Positions 1-6,628 of a stretch of 36,244 bases of DNA are shown here, piece after piece. How positions within the stretch are numbered: position 1 is the first letter of the stretch; each line of letters starts with the position of its first letter. The DNA is taken from positions 1-36,244 of the forward strand of contig JAAELO010000244.1 of the NCBI GenBank assembly GCA_024226555.1. The letters are read 5' to 3'. The position numbers were made by a program, and so were the translations under genes. The stretch is from Desulfobacterales bacterium (GTDB lineage Bacteria; Desulfobacterota; Desulfobacteria; Desulfobacterales; JAAELO01). The notes beneath the pieces were generated by a model. The model saw nothing but the letters and a program-made list of their open reading frames with translations. It searched no databases and was not told the DNA's origin.

Positions 1-834
1 AAAACGAGCTGGGGTGAATCTGTTTTCCATCATGGAAAGTTCAGCACCTGCTCTAAGAGCCATAGTATATGTGGAACCTGCGTTCCATACTGGATACCAT
101 GCACGTCCTTTACCTTCACCAACTGAACGTGGCTGGTAAATATTAACTGCTCCACCGCATGCTACCATACAAGTGTTACACTTAATTACGTAAACGATAT
201 TTTCACGAGTTGAGAAACCAACCGCACCAGCGATTCTGTTTGGCTCGTTTTTATCTTTAAGAAGTTCAACAATGAATACTCTTTCAAGAATATTTTCATC
301 ACCAAGAGCAAGTTTTGCTGTTTCAGCAACTATTCTCTTGTAAGATTCACCGTTGATCATTATCTGCCATTTACCTGTACGAACAGGAGTAGCACCAGCT
401 TTTAGTGTTCCAAGCTTCTGACCTTTATGACCATCAAGGTTTTTTCCGTCGTCAGTCTTCTTCCACATTGGAAGTCCCCATTCTTCGAAAAGATGAACAG
501 AGTCATCAACCTGACGTCCAAGGTCAAAAATAAGGTCTTCACGTACGATACCCATAAGGTCATTTCTAACCATACGTACGTAATCATCTGGAGAGTTATC
601 TCCAACATAAGTGTTGATTGCAGAAAGTCCCTGTGCAACAGCACCTGATCTCTCTAAAGAAGCTTTATCAACAAGAAGGATTGATGTATCATCATCAGCC
701 CATTTCTTTACTTCAAAAGCCGTACCGCAAGCAGCCATACCACCACCAACGATAAGGATGTCAACATCCATTTCTTTTACTTCTGGATTTGAAACGGCCT
801 TAAGTTCTCCTAAAGGCTTATTAGGTAATGCCAT
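1..834 (-). CDS. aprA: Adenylylsulfate (APS) reductase alpha subunit, N-terminal part
   Basis: Catalytic FAD subunit of dissimilatory APS reductase, which reduces APS to sulfite and AMP in the cytoplasm. The first 278 codons are present and the frame stays open to the window edge, so the C-terminal part is missing (the family is about 650 residues long). I read the product by reverse-complementing the bases. It starts MALPNKPLGELKAV, then has a dinucleotide-binding stretch DILIVGGGMAACGTAFE near residues 24-40, then RSGAVAQGLSAIN, as in known AprA proteins. The start is supported by AGGAG eight bases upstream. aprB lies 52 bp upstream on the same strand, the usual aprBA order. The electron-transfer genes qmoABC would be expected beyond the left edge, which I infer but cannot see. 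Confidence 0.96.
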   Translation of the reverse strand, partial: MALPNKPLGELKAVSNPEVKEMDVDILIVGGGMAACGTAFEVKKWADDDTSILLVDKASLERSGAVAQGLSAINTYVGDNSPDDYVRMVRNDLMGIVREDLIFDLGRQVDDSVHLFEEWGLPMWKKTDDGKNLDGHKGQKLGTLKAGATPVRTGKWQIMINGESYKRIVAETAKLALGDENILERVFIVELLKDKNEPNRIAGAVGFSTRENIVYVIKCNTCMVACGGAVNIYQPRSVGEGKGRAWYPVWNAGSTYTMALRAGAELSMMENRFTPARF

Positions 835-886
835 CTTATATCTCCTAATTTGTTTTTCAAGTAATCAGTTAAAATAATTTTGACAA

Positions 887-1324
887 TTAAGCTAATTCAA
901 GTGGCTTAACTAATTCAAGACCGTCTTTCTCACATGTAAAGCATAGTCCACTGTCAAGATCATTACCTTTTTCACCAAGGTACGCATTAGCCTGTCCTTC
1001 TGGAGTGGTACGAATTGGGAACTTGAAACGCTTAATAACGCCGTTTCTGAACTTACAAGTCCACATAATATCTTCTGTACCCATCATTGGAACAAGTGAA
1101 GCTCCCATTGGAACGAAATCTGAGTAACCACGACATTCGATCGCCTGGTTTGGACAGATTTTAATACATGAAAAACATTCCCAACATGCATCTGGTTCCT
1201 GATTGTATGCCTTCATTTCATTTGGCTCTAAAACCATCAGGTCGTTAGGACAAATGTACATACATGCTGTTTTGTCCCCGCCTTTACATCCATCACATTT
1301 TTCTGTGATTACAAAGCTTGGCAT
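887..1324 (-). CDS. aprB: Adenylylsulfate reductase beta subunit, ferredoxin-like
   Basis: Electron-transfer subunit of APS reductase. It carries two [4Fe-4S] clusters that pass electrons to the FAD of AprA. The 145-aa product has two visible cysteine sets. One is C10, C13, C21 and C25, in CDGCKGGDKTACMYIC. The other is C47, C50, C53 and C57, in ACWECFSCIKICP. The tail after about residue 100 matches the extension that wraps AprA in the known structure (family knowledge). The start is preceded by AGGGAG at good spacing. aprA follows after 52 bp, so the two are probably one transcript. A 16-bp perfect palindrome lies just upstream of the ribosome-binding site. Confidence 0.97.
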   Translation of the reverse strand: MPSFVITEKCDGCKGGDKTACMYICPNDLMVLEPNEMKAYNQEPDACWECFSCIKICPNQAIECRGYSDFVPMGASLVPMMGTEDIMWTCKFRNGVIKRFKFPIRTTPEGQANAYLGEKGNDLDSGLCFTCEKDGLELVKPLELA

Positions 1325-1342
1325 AGTTAATACTCCCTAATT

Positions 1343-1358
1343 ATGAGCCCGGGCTCAT
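1343..1358. promoter_or_regulatory. Perfect 16-bp palindrome in the aprB leader
   Basis: ATGAGCCCGGGCTCAT is its own reverse complement. It ends 18 bp before the aprB start codon, immediately upstream of the Shine-Dalgarno sequence. It is strikingly GC-rich for this AT-rich intergenic region. It could be an operator for a dimeric repressor or a short mRNA hairpin affecting translation or stability of aprBA. It does not resemble the Rex, Fnr/HcpR or Fur boxes I know. Function is inference. Confidence 0.5.
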
Positions 1359-1844
1359 TAGCCTACAGACTCGTGTAAATTTTATAGTGAATCAAATCTG
1401 TTAAACTCAACCCACCGCTCATACCTATGATCTATAAAGTTTCCTTATAGACCTACAAAATCTTAATTTTCTATGAAAAACATACTGTATTTATTACTGA
1501 TTTTACTTATGAAAGGAACTGTAAAAAAAGTATGTACTGCATATTTTCAAGTCAATTCTTATACTTTTACAATCACCCGAAGAAACTATCACCAGCAAAA
1601 AACCTTGTCAAGCTTTTTGCAAGCGTGAAAATCAGCTGCGATTGGTCTATAAATACATTCATTATATGAACTCAATATTTGTAAATATTTTAGAAAGATA
1701 ACACCACATATAGTGATAATTTTTTTTCGAAAAAAAATGATATATTTAATAAAAATTTTATTTTTTTTATTATATTTTTTTAAATATGTCTGATAAGTAT
1801 CCTATTTTTATTAACAGTTTTACAAATGAATCTGAGGTATTAAT
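1359..1844. other. AT-rich gap between divergent aprBA and a ykgJ-like gene
   Basis: No ORF here looks real. This is the shared upstream region of aprBA (minus) and the gene at 1845 (plus). Two weak minus-strand promoter candidates for aprBA are TTGACT (1555-1550) with TACTTT (1532-1527), 17-bp spacing, and TTGACA (1612-1607) with TAGTTT, 18-bp spacing. At 1719-1738 there is a perfect 20-bp palindrome, A, eight T, CG, eight A, T. It is surrounded by nearly pure A/T to about 1790, which could act as an UP element or a bendable tract for the plus-strand gene. Confidence 0.45.
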
Positions 1845-2579
1845 ATGAGTGAAGATATGATCCCTGTTGGCGCAAATGAAAGTTTTCAGTTCAATTGCTC
1901 CAAGGAAAATAAATGCTTTAATGAATGTTGTCGTGACTTAAACCAGTTTCTTACACCTTATGACATATTAAGGTTAAGAAAAAATCTTAACATCTCAACT
2001 GAGGAATTCATTAATAAATATACAACAACGCATATGGGTGATGAATCCGGTTTGCCGGTACTAACTTTTAAGGTTGTTGATAATGAACTAAAATGCCCGT
2101 TTGTCAGTGACGAAGGTTGTACAGTGTATGGTGACAGACCTGCATCCTGCAGAACTTACCCTCTTGCAAGAGCTATTTCAAGAAACAGAGATACAGGAAA
2201 AATAACTGAATACTTTGCCCTTATAAAGGAACCACACTGTCTTGGTTTTTCCTGTGAAAAAAAACAGACACCAAATGAGTGGAACAGTGATCAGGAAATT
2301 ATCAAATATAATGAAATGAATGATCTTCTAATGGAATTAATAAGCCTTAAAAACACTACTATTCCAGGATCTCTTGACAGTGTTTCTATGGATATTTTTA
2401 TCCTTGGATGCTACAATCTTGATCGTTTCAGGGATAATGTTGTTAATGATGATTTTCTTGCAAAGCACAACATACCTGCTGATGTTGTTGACAAGATAAA
2501 AGTTGATGATGAACTTCTGCTAAAAACGGGTATTAACTGGGTTAAGTATGAACTTTTTGGAATGGATTTAAACTTTTAA
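1845..2579 (+). CDS. YkgJ-family cysteine-cluster protein (copy 1)
   Basis: 244-aa protein of the YkgJ/UPF0153 class, predicted to bind zinc or iron through clustered cysteines. The biochemical role is not established. Visible cysteines are C18, C24 and C28-C29 (CFNECCRDL), then C84, C92 and C102 (KCPFVSDEGCTVYGDRPASC), and C132 in EPHCLGFSC. There is no signal peptide or membrane segment. It starts after GAGG at about 8-bp spacing. It is clearly paralogous to the minus-strand protein at 4304-5083, sharing FLxPYDxLRL, CPFxSxEGCxVY and the SCRTxP motif. The SDR-like gene follows after 14 bp, so the two are probably co-transcribed. Confidence 0.88.
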   Translation: MSEDMIPVGANESFQFNCSKENKCFNECCRDLNQFLTPYDILRLRKNLNISTEEFINKYTTTHMGDESGLPVLTFKVVDNELKCPFVSDEGCTVYGDRPASCRTYPLARAISRNRDTGKITEYFALIKEPHCLGFSCEKKQTPNEWNSDQEIIKYNEMNDLLMELISLKNTTIPGSLDSVSMDIFILGCYNLDRFRDNVVNDDFLAKHNIPADVVDKIKVDDELLLKTGINWVKYELFGMDLNF

Positions 2580-2593
2580 TTTGTGGTTTAGAA

Positions 2594-3403
2594 ATGAATA
2601 AAAAAGTTGCATTGGTTACAGGAGCTATAAAAGGTATAGGAAAAGAGATAGGTCTTTTTCTTGCAAGAAAGGGCATTAGAGTTGTTCTGACCCACTATGA
2701 CTGGAATGAGTCTCTTTCTGATATGGAAAAGGCTTTTAAGGAAACAGGGACTGAACACCTGATTGTGAAAGTTAACCTTCTCGATACCGAGGCGATTGAA
2801 GACCTTGTTAGTGAAATTGATGAAAGATTTGGCAGATTGGACATCCTTATTAATAATATTGAAAGGGGTGGAATGCCTGTGGTCCATGGAAAATATATCA
2901 GGGACCAGTGGGATCTTGAGATTGAAACAACCCTTAGGGCAAAAAGATGGCTATTCGATAGCTCATTTCCACTTCTTAAAAAATCTAAAGATGCCTCTGT
3001 AATCAATATATCATCAATTGCCGGAATTGTTGGTCGCTCAGGACCTGCAAGCCTATTATTTAATGAGGGATATGCAACTGCAAACAGAGGAATTTCAATT
3101 CTAACAGAAACCTGGGCAAGGCTTGGTAGCCCAAATGTTAGAGTTAATGAACTTATGCTTGGAATTTTTGAGACAAGACATGGTGAAAAAACAAGAGGTT
3201 GGAGTCTTTTAAGTGATGAACAGAAGGAAGCTCTGATTGACCACACTTTGGTTAAGCGAACTGGAAAATTTGAGGATATAACAAAAGCTTTGAGCTTTTT
3301 GATTTTTGATGCTCCATATGTTACAGGAAGTGTCTTAAAGATAGATGGAGGTTATACTCTTGGGGGAGAACATATTTTACCAATGCCCGAAGGAGTGGTG
3401 TAG
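2594..3403 (+). CDS. SDR-family protein with the catalytic Lys replaced by Asn
   Basis: 269-aa short-chain dehydrogenase/reductase fold. The cofactor motif TGAIKGIG covers residues 9-16 and is intact. The usual NNAG reads NNIE at 87-90. The serine pair is S140-S141 in INISSIAG. The catalytic motif YxxxK reads Y160-A-T-A-N164, so the lysine that orients the nicotinamide ribose and lowers the tyrosine pKa is missing. About six extra residues separate Ser and Tyr compared with classical members. The C-terminal TGSVLKIDGGYTLGG is typical. It may be a non-catalytic or altered SDR. The substrate cannot be predicted. It follows the ykgJ-like gene by 14 bp and has only a weak Shine-Dalgarno, which suggests coupling. 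Confidence 0.85.
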   Translation: MNKKVALVTGAIKGIGKEIGLFLARKGIRVVLTHYDWNESLSDMEKAFKETGTEHLIVKVNLLDTEAIEDLVSEIDERFGRLDILINNIERGGMPVVHGKYIRDQWDLEIETTLRAKRWLFDSSFPLLKKSKDASVINISSIAGIVGRSGPASLLFNEGYATANRGISILTETWARLGSPNVRVNELMLGIFETRHGEKTRGWSLLSDEQKEALIDHTLVKRTGKFEDITKALSFLIFDAPYVTGSVLKIDGGYTLGGEHILPMPEGVV

Positions 3404-3423
3404 GTTTATAAAATTCCTCCATA

Positions 3424-3500
3424 TACTGCTTTATAACTTTTTTTTGCTAATCGACGTATAGCAAAACACGCCTCATATCAAAAAAAGCTAATGCCTTGTA
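3424..3500 (+). repeat. CTGCGTTA/GCCTTGTA structured repeat, copy 1
   Basis: Starts TACTGCTTTATAAC and ends AATGCCTTGTA. The arms are CTTTTTTTTG and CAAAAAAAG. The loop contains TCGACGTAT and ACGCCT, matching the conserved loop of the other copies. It lies 20 bp after the stop of the SDR gene, in the same sense. Confidence 0.7.
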
Positions 3501-3506
3501 TATATG

Positions 3507-3566
3507 TGAAGCGCAATAAAAAAGCATAGCTTTTTTATGTTATTTGTTTTTTACTTCGCCAAAAGA
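3507..3566 (+). repeat. GCGCAATAAAAA hairpin repeat, copy 1
   Basis: Follows structured repeat copy 1 directly. GAAGCGCAATAAAAAAGC leads into a 10-bp perfect hairpin (3516-3525 with 3529-3538, ATAAAAAAGC/GCTTTTTTAT). It ends with GTTTTTTACTTCGCCAAAA. Near-identical flanks occur at 20027-20170, and the right flank occurs alone at 4063-4082 and, inverted, at 34407-34425. The last site reads as an empty version, with TATATGAAG joined straight to TTTTTTACTTAGCC. Confidence 0.55.
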
Positions 3567-3630
3567 TTGGATTTTAATTTTTGATTTGTATTAAGATAGG
3601 ATATTAATAAATTGTTAAGGAGAAACAAAA

Positions 3631-3882
3631 ATGGGAAAAAGGAAAAAGAAACAGGTTATCAAAGGTGAAGTTACACCAACGATAAGAAAACCAATAGCAC
3701 CACCGGGTTTTTCATTTAAAGACAAGAAAAAGTATGACAGGAAAGATAAGTTTAAAAAGGGTTGGGAGGAGCGCAATAAAAAAGACCACTCTATTGCTAT
3801 TGGTGATAATAGTTCCAACCCTTTTTTATTTTGTATCGATACCGACGCTTGTAAAATACCTCCATTTTCTGTGTTGCAGTAA
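3631..3882 (+). CDS. Small very basic protein of unknown function
   Basis: 83 aa, starting seven bases after a strong AAGGAG. The first 50 residues are rich in Lys and Arg and include VIKGEVTPTIRKPIAPPGFS and KDKKKYDRKDKFKKG, suggesting a nucleic-acid or ribosome-associated small protein. That is inference from composition only. The C-terminal 30 residues (SSNPFLFCIDTDACKIPPFSVLQ) are not basic. The stop codon directly abuts structured repeat copy 2, so the repeat may have supplied the end of the reading frame. Bases 3769-3783 match the GCGCAATAAAAAAG motif of the hairpin repeat 260 bp upstream. I do not recognise a named family. Confidence 0.6.
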   Translation: MGKRKKKQVIKGEVTPTIRKPIAPPGFSFKDKKKYDRKDKFKKGWEERNKKDHSIAIGDNSSNPFLFCIDTDACKIPPFSVLQ

Positions 3883-3883
3883 C

Positions 3884-3929
3884 CTATCAAACCTCGACGT
3901 ATAAACTACATACGCCTGCGGCTTGATTG
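3884..3929 (+). repeat. CTGCGTTA/GCCTTGTA structured repeat, copy 2
   Basis: Arms CTATCAAACC (3884-3893) and GGCTTGATTG (3920-3929) enclose a 26-nt loop. The loop contains TCGACGTAT, CATAC and GCCTGC, where GTAT and ATAC can pair. The loop is the GC-richer version of the TCGAAATAT...ATATTCCT loop in copies 5 and 7-9. It begins one base after the stop of the small basic ORF. The outer boundary motifs are degenerate in this copy. Confidence 0.65.
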
Positions 3930-4303
3930 AACACTACGCCTCGAAACTGAAACTTTTTTACCTCGCTCCTATACTGTCATAATTAAATAACCTTTTTTTA
4001 CTAAAATACTGAAAAATTTTGTTTTTGATAGAGCTTAAACCAGACTGATCATTAGTGGTTTCTTGTTTTTTACCTTGCCTAAGAATTAGGATTTTCTGAA
4101 GGTCAACAAATCACAAGTTTTTTGTTTATATAACATGAATTAGGATTTTAAGATGAAATACAACGTTTATAAAAGCTTTTAGTTTTATAAAATCTCTGCA
4201 TAACAATGAATGTTTTACCGGAGGAGTATGTTTTTATTACTTCGATGATAAAACTTTATTGTTTAACACAGCATTTCGCTTAAAAGACAATTCGTATCAA
4301 AAA
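3930..4303. other. Repeat-rich gap without a convincing gene
   Basis: Holds the isolated right flank of the hairpin repeat (TTGTTTTTTACCTTGCC, 4063-4079) and a TTTATAAAA hairpin at 4164-4201. That hairpin recurs on the far side of the ykgJ-like gene. An ACCGGAGGAG Shine-Dalgarno-like string near 4217 is followed by ATG but by no ORF of useful length. The remainder is AT-rich and featureless to me. Confidence 0.5.
4164..4201. repeat. TTTATAAAAGC hairpin, left member of a direct repeat
   Basis: Starts CGTTTATAAAAGCTTTTAG and ends AAAATCTCTGCAT. It matches 5158-5195 at 36 of 38 positions by my alignment. Internal complementarity TTTATAAAA/TTTTATAAA makes it a hairpin. The two copies lie in the same direction on either side of the ykgJ-like gene at 4304-5083. 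Confidence 0.75.
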
Positions 4304-5083
4304 TTACAACTTCTTAAATTTTTTGGTTGGTAGATTCCATAGGTAAAACTTGATCCAGGAAAAGCCGAACTTCAACATCTCAGTTTCATTTTTCTTTATT
4401 TTCTTAAGAACATCTGCTTTAATTTTGAATCTTTTCTTAAAACTGCTCTTTAGAATAAAATCACTGAAAATATCCATATTATATGCTGACATAAAAGCCA
4501 TCTTGGCCCTTTGCCCATTTGCACCTTCAGGTCCCCAGGGATCATTACCAAACAACGCTTTAACTTCAGCCCACAAAAGTGTCATTTTGTAATATTTTTC
4601 TGCTTCCTGATCTTTTGACCATGTTTCCTTTGTCCACACTGTGTCCTCATCCTGACCTCTGCAAAACTCCGGTGGTTTAAAGAAACTTATCATATCTGCT
4701 TTTCCCGATTCTCCAAAAATCACACCATGCTCAACGGGAAATGTTCTGCACGAATCAGGTCTTCCTGAATATACAGAACAACCTTCTTTGGATAGAAAAG
4801 GGCAGGTTTTTTCCTCATTATCTGCCATTTTAAGCAGAACATCGGGAAAATAATTTCCCTCCCTAAGAACAATATCAGTATGTTTTTCAATGAATTCATC
4901 TGATGAAATGTTTAGTTCGTTTTTGAGTCTTAAAACATCATATGGGTATAAAAACAGGTTGAGGTTCCGGCAGCAAAGGTTAAAGCAGGATACATCCTTA
5001 TGACACTTAAATTTAAAAGGTTCTCCGGAATCTATACGTTTTCCGGGAAGTTTATCTATCTCACTAATCTCAACTGATTTCAT
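4304..5083 (-). CDS. YkgJ-family cysteine-cluster protein (copy 2)
   Basis: 259-aa paralogue of the protein at 1845. Cysteines are C27, C33 and C37-C38 (CFNLCCRNL), then the CPFLSKEGCSVYSGRPDSCR block and a late C in PPEFCRG. It is predicted to bind metal; the function is unknown. There is no signal peptide. Its Shine-Dalgarno AGAGG comes from the TTATTAGAGGTTCC end of the repeat at 5089-5357, so the repeat may supply the translation signal. The gene lies in a repeat-bounded segment, with 38-bp direct repeats at 4164 and 5158, and in inverted orientation to copy 1. This suggests local duplication or repeat-mediated rearrangement. Confidence 0.87.
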   Translation of the reverse strand: MKSVEISEIDKLPGKRIDSGEPFKFKCHKDVSCFNLCCRNLNLFLYPYDVLRLKNELNISSDEFIEKHTDIVLREGNYFPDVLLKMADNEEKTCPFLSKEGCSVYSGRPDSCRTFPVEHGVIFGESGKADMISFFKPPEFCRGQDEDTVWTKETWSKDQEAEKYYKMTLLWAEVKALFGNDPWGPEGANGQRAKMAFMSAYNMDIFSDFILKSSFKKRFKIKADVLKKIKKNETEMLKFGFSWIKFYLWNLPTKKFKKL

Positions 5084-5088
5084 ATTTT

Positions 5089-5357
5089 GGAACCTCTAAT
5101 AATTTGAATTTTAGTAAAATAAAAACTAAAGCTTTTTATTTGCGTATTGAAATTTAGCGTTTATAAAAGCTTTCAGTTTTATAAAATCTCTACATGAGAA
5201 AAAATAACGAGATGATTCGTTTATAAAAAAGGTTTTCTTTTATAAAGTTTACAGTTTTTTTTGGAATAACACTGTGTAATGCGAAGCATTCACCACATAT
5301 ACATTGATAAACGAGAACAACTGTAGTTCAATCAAAAGTCATTTATTAGAGATTCCC
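5089..5357. repeat. CTCTAATAA-ended palindromic repeat, composite copy
   Basis: Bounded by inverted ends GGAACCTCTAATAATTTGA (left) and TTTATTAGAGATTCCC (right). Inside are two TTTATAAAA hairpins, at 5158-5187 and about 5219-5246, with AAAAAATAACGAGATGATTCG between them. That block matches the middle of the compact copy at 13198-13360. At 269 bp it looks like one element nested in or fused with another. It fills the whole gap between two ykgJ-like genes. Confidence 0.65.
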
Positions 5358-5359
5358 AT

Positions 5360-5962
5360 TTAATCCAATATTATTTCAGCTATTGTCATTTTTATTCTCT
5401 GGTTAATAGCTGCTTCTTCTCTTAAGCCACGTTCCAGATTTGCCAACTCAATATAAAATGGAGTTCTGTCCAAAGGAAGGTATTTTTTTTCATTTGAAAG
5501 CTCTGTAAATTGTTCACAACCAGGCCCTCTTAATGGTTCCTGACCAGGCTTTCTCAATTCATGGCACACTCCGTGAAGTCTGCATATCATTGGTCTGTAT
5601 TCATAAAGAACACATAAACCATCAAAATTCAGTGGACACATTTTTCTAAAAGGTTCTTTGGAATTATGATTTTTAAGAGCCATAATTTGAGATTCAGATT
5701 TGATTTTGACCTCTTTTAACAAATCCTGATCAAGAGTTTTCAGTCCCTCTTTAAGATATAGACATTCAAGCAGGGTGTGATGATAAAAGAGGGTCAAACA
5801 ACAACTATCTGTACATCCCTTGCAATCAAATCCATAATGACCTGCAATAATATCATAACCTTTTGCCATGGAATCAAATACAGATTTTAAATTCTCAAAA
5901 TAGAGTTCTGTGTTTAAGTCAGTCTGAATCATATTCAAATTTGGAAAAAGATTATTTTCCAA
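5360..5962 (-). CDS. YkgJ-like cysteine-cluster protein (copy 3), TTG start
   Basis: 200-aa, more distant member of the same metal-binding class. Cysteine motifs are CKGCTDSCC (around residues 46-54), then CPLNFDGLCVLYEYRPMICRLHGVC and a late C in GPGCEQF. The function is unknown. The start is TTG at 5962, four bases after a strong GAGGAG. The only in-frame ATG, at 5932, has no ribosome-binding site. The start overlaps the last 11 bases of the Lys-rich gene upstream, so translation is probably coupled. Pairing with a DNA- or RNA-binding-type basic protein is the main functional hint. Confidence 0.85.
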   Translation of the reverse strand: MENNLFPNLNMIQTDLNTELYFENLKSVFDSMAKGYDIIAGHYGFDCKGCTDSCCLTLFYHHTLLECLYLKEGLKTLDQDLLKEVKIKSESQIMALKNHNSKEPFRKMCPLNFDGLCVLYEYRPMICRLHGVCHELRKPGQEPLRGPGCEQFTELSNEKKYLPLDRTPFYIELANLERGLREEAAINQRIKMTIAEIILD

Positions 5963-6257
5963 ACAACTCCTCAGCTTTTTTTACAGCAAATTTACAAACA
6001 TTGTCATCTAAAGAGTAAAGAGCTCTTACTTTTTCAATACTTCCCAAAGATTTTACTTTCTCATTAATAAACTTAACCTGAGACTCGGTAAGTTTAATCT
6101 CTTTAGTTTTTCTGGCTCTTTTTTTAGCTGCTTTTTTCTTTGAAACTGCCTTCTTCTTTGCAGTTTTTTTCTTAGCTGCTTTTTTCTTCGGAGCAACCTT
6201 CTTTTTAGCTACTGCTTTTTTCTTTGTTTTTTTCTCTGTATCTTTAGTCGATGCCAT
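5952..6257 (-). CDS. Lys/Ala-rich histone H1-like small basic protein
   Basis: 101 aa. The N-terminal half is repeats of the type KKKAVAKKK/AAKKKTAKKK, as in bacterial histone H1-like tails. The C-terminal half (from about residue 55, KEIKLTESQVKFINEKV to AEELFGK) looks folded and helical. It probably binds nucleic acid, inferred from composition. I chose ATG 6257 because AGGTGA lies about eight bases upstream. A GTG at 6269 in the same frame overlaps that site. The gene overlaps the next by 11 bp. The poly-Lys region is A-rich at the DNA level and could be prone to slippage. Confidence 0.8.
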   Translation of the reverse strand: MASTKDTEKKTKKKAVAKKKVAPKKKAAKKKTAKKKAVSKKKAAKKRARKTKEIKLTESQVKFINEKVKSLGSIEKVRALYSLDDNVCKFAVKKAEELFGK

Positions 6258-6367
6258 TTTATTATTCACCTGTCAAATCAAACAATTTAATAATTTAAGA
6301 AACCTAACAATTACCTTTTGACCGAACTAAAGCGTTTTTCGAAAAAAAGAACTGTTGAAAAACCCAG

Positions 6368-6427
6368 CTCGTTATTTTTTTCTCAACCTTGTATTTCAAT
6401 AAAAATTCGAATTATTAGAGGCTCCTT
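6368..6427 (-). repeat. CTCTAATAA-ended palindromic repeat, single arm
   Basis: On the minus strand this reads GGAGCCTCTAATAATTCG, then GAAATACAAGGTTGAG, then AAAAAAATAACGAGCTG. That is the same order of blocks as the left arm of the 163-bp copy at 13198. The second arm is not recognisable, so this is a solo half. It sits in the 371-bp gap between the Lys-rich gene and the HEAT-receiver gene. The remainder of that gap holds the promoter at 6531 and otherwise unremarkable AT-rich sequence. Confidence 0.6.
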
Positions 6428-6530
6428 TAAGTAACTTGGATCAGTATCAGAATAACAGTTTTTGTCAAATCAAAAATTTAAAAACTATGATTTTTATTTG
6501 ATTTTTAGAGATCATCATTTAAATGAGAAT

Positions 6531-6559
6531 TTGACAAAATAAATATTAACGATCATAAT
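6531..6559 (+). promoter_or_regulatory. Sigma-70 type promoter for the HEAT-receiver gene
   Basis: TTGACA (perfect -35) and CATAAT (5 of 6 for -10) with 17-bp spacing. The start would be near 6566, giving a leader of about 63 nt before ATG 6629. This is the best sigma-70 match in the window. Confidence 0.75.
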
Positions 6560-6628
6560 ATTTACTACATATGATAAAAAATATCATTACCTTTTCAGGT
6601 ATTTCACTACTAAAATCAGGGATATGTT

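Noticed and set aside
2695-3246. 183-codon open frame on the minus strand inside the SDR gene
   Set aside because: No ribosome-binding site, low-complexity Ser/Leu composition, and the plus-strand SDR motifs are clear. It is an antisense shadow.
3404-3630. CRISPR-like array from repeated GCAATAAAAA and GCCTTGTA motifs
   Set aside because: The units are not regularly spaced, are self-complementary, and are dispersed singly over the window with no cas genes.
6405-6427. tRNA T-loop-like ATTCGAAT
   Set aside because: No acceptor or anticodon stem can be built around it. It belongs to the CTCTAATAA repeat arm.
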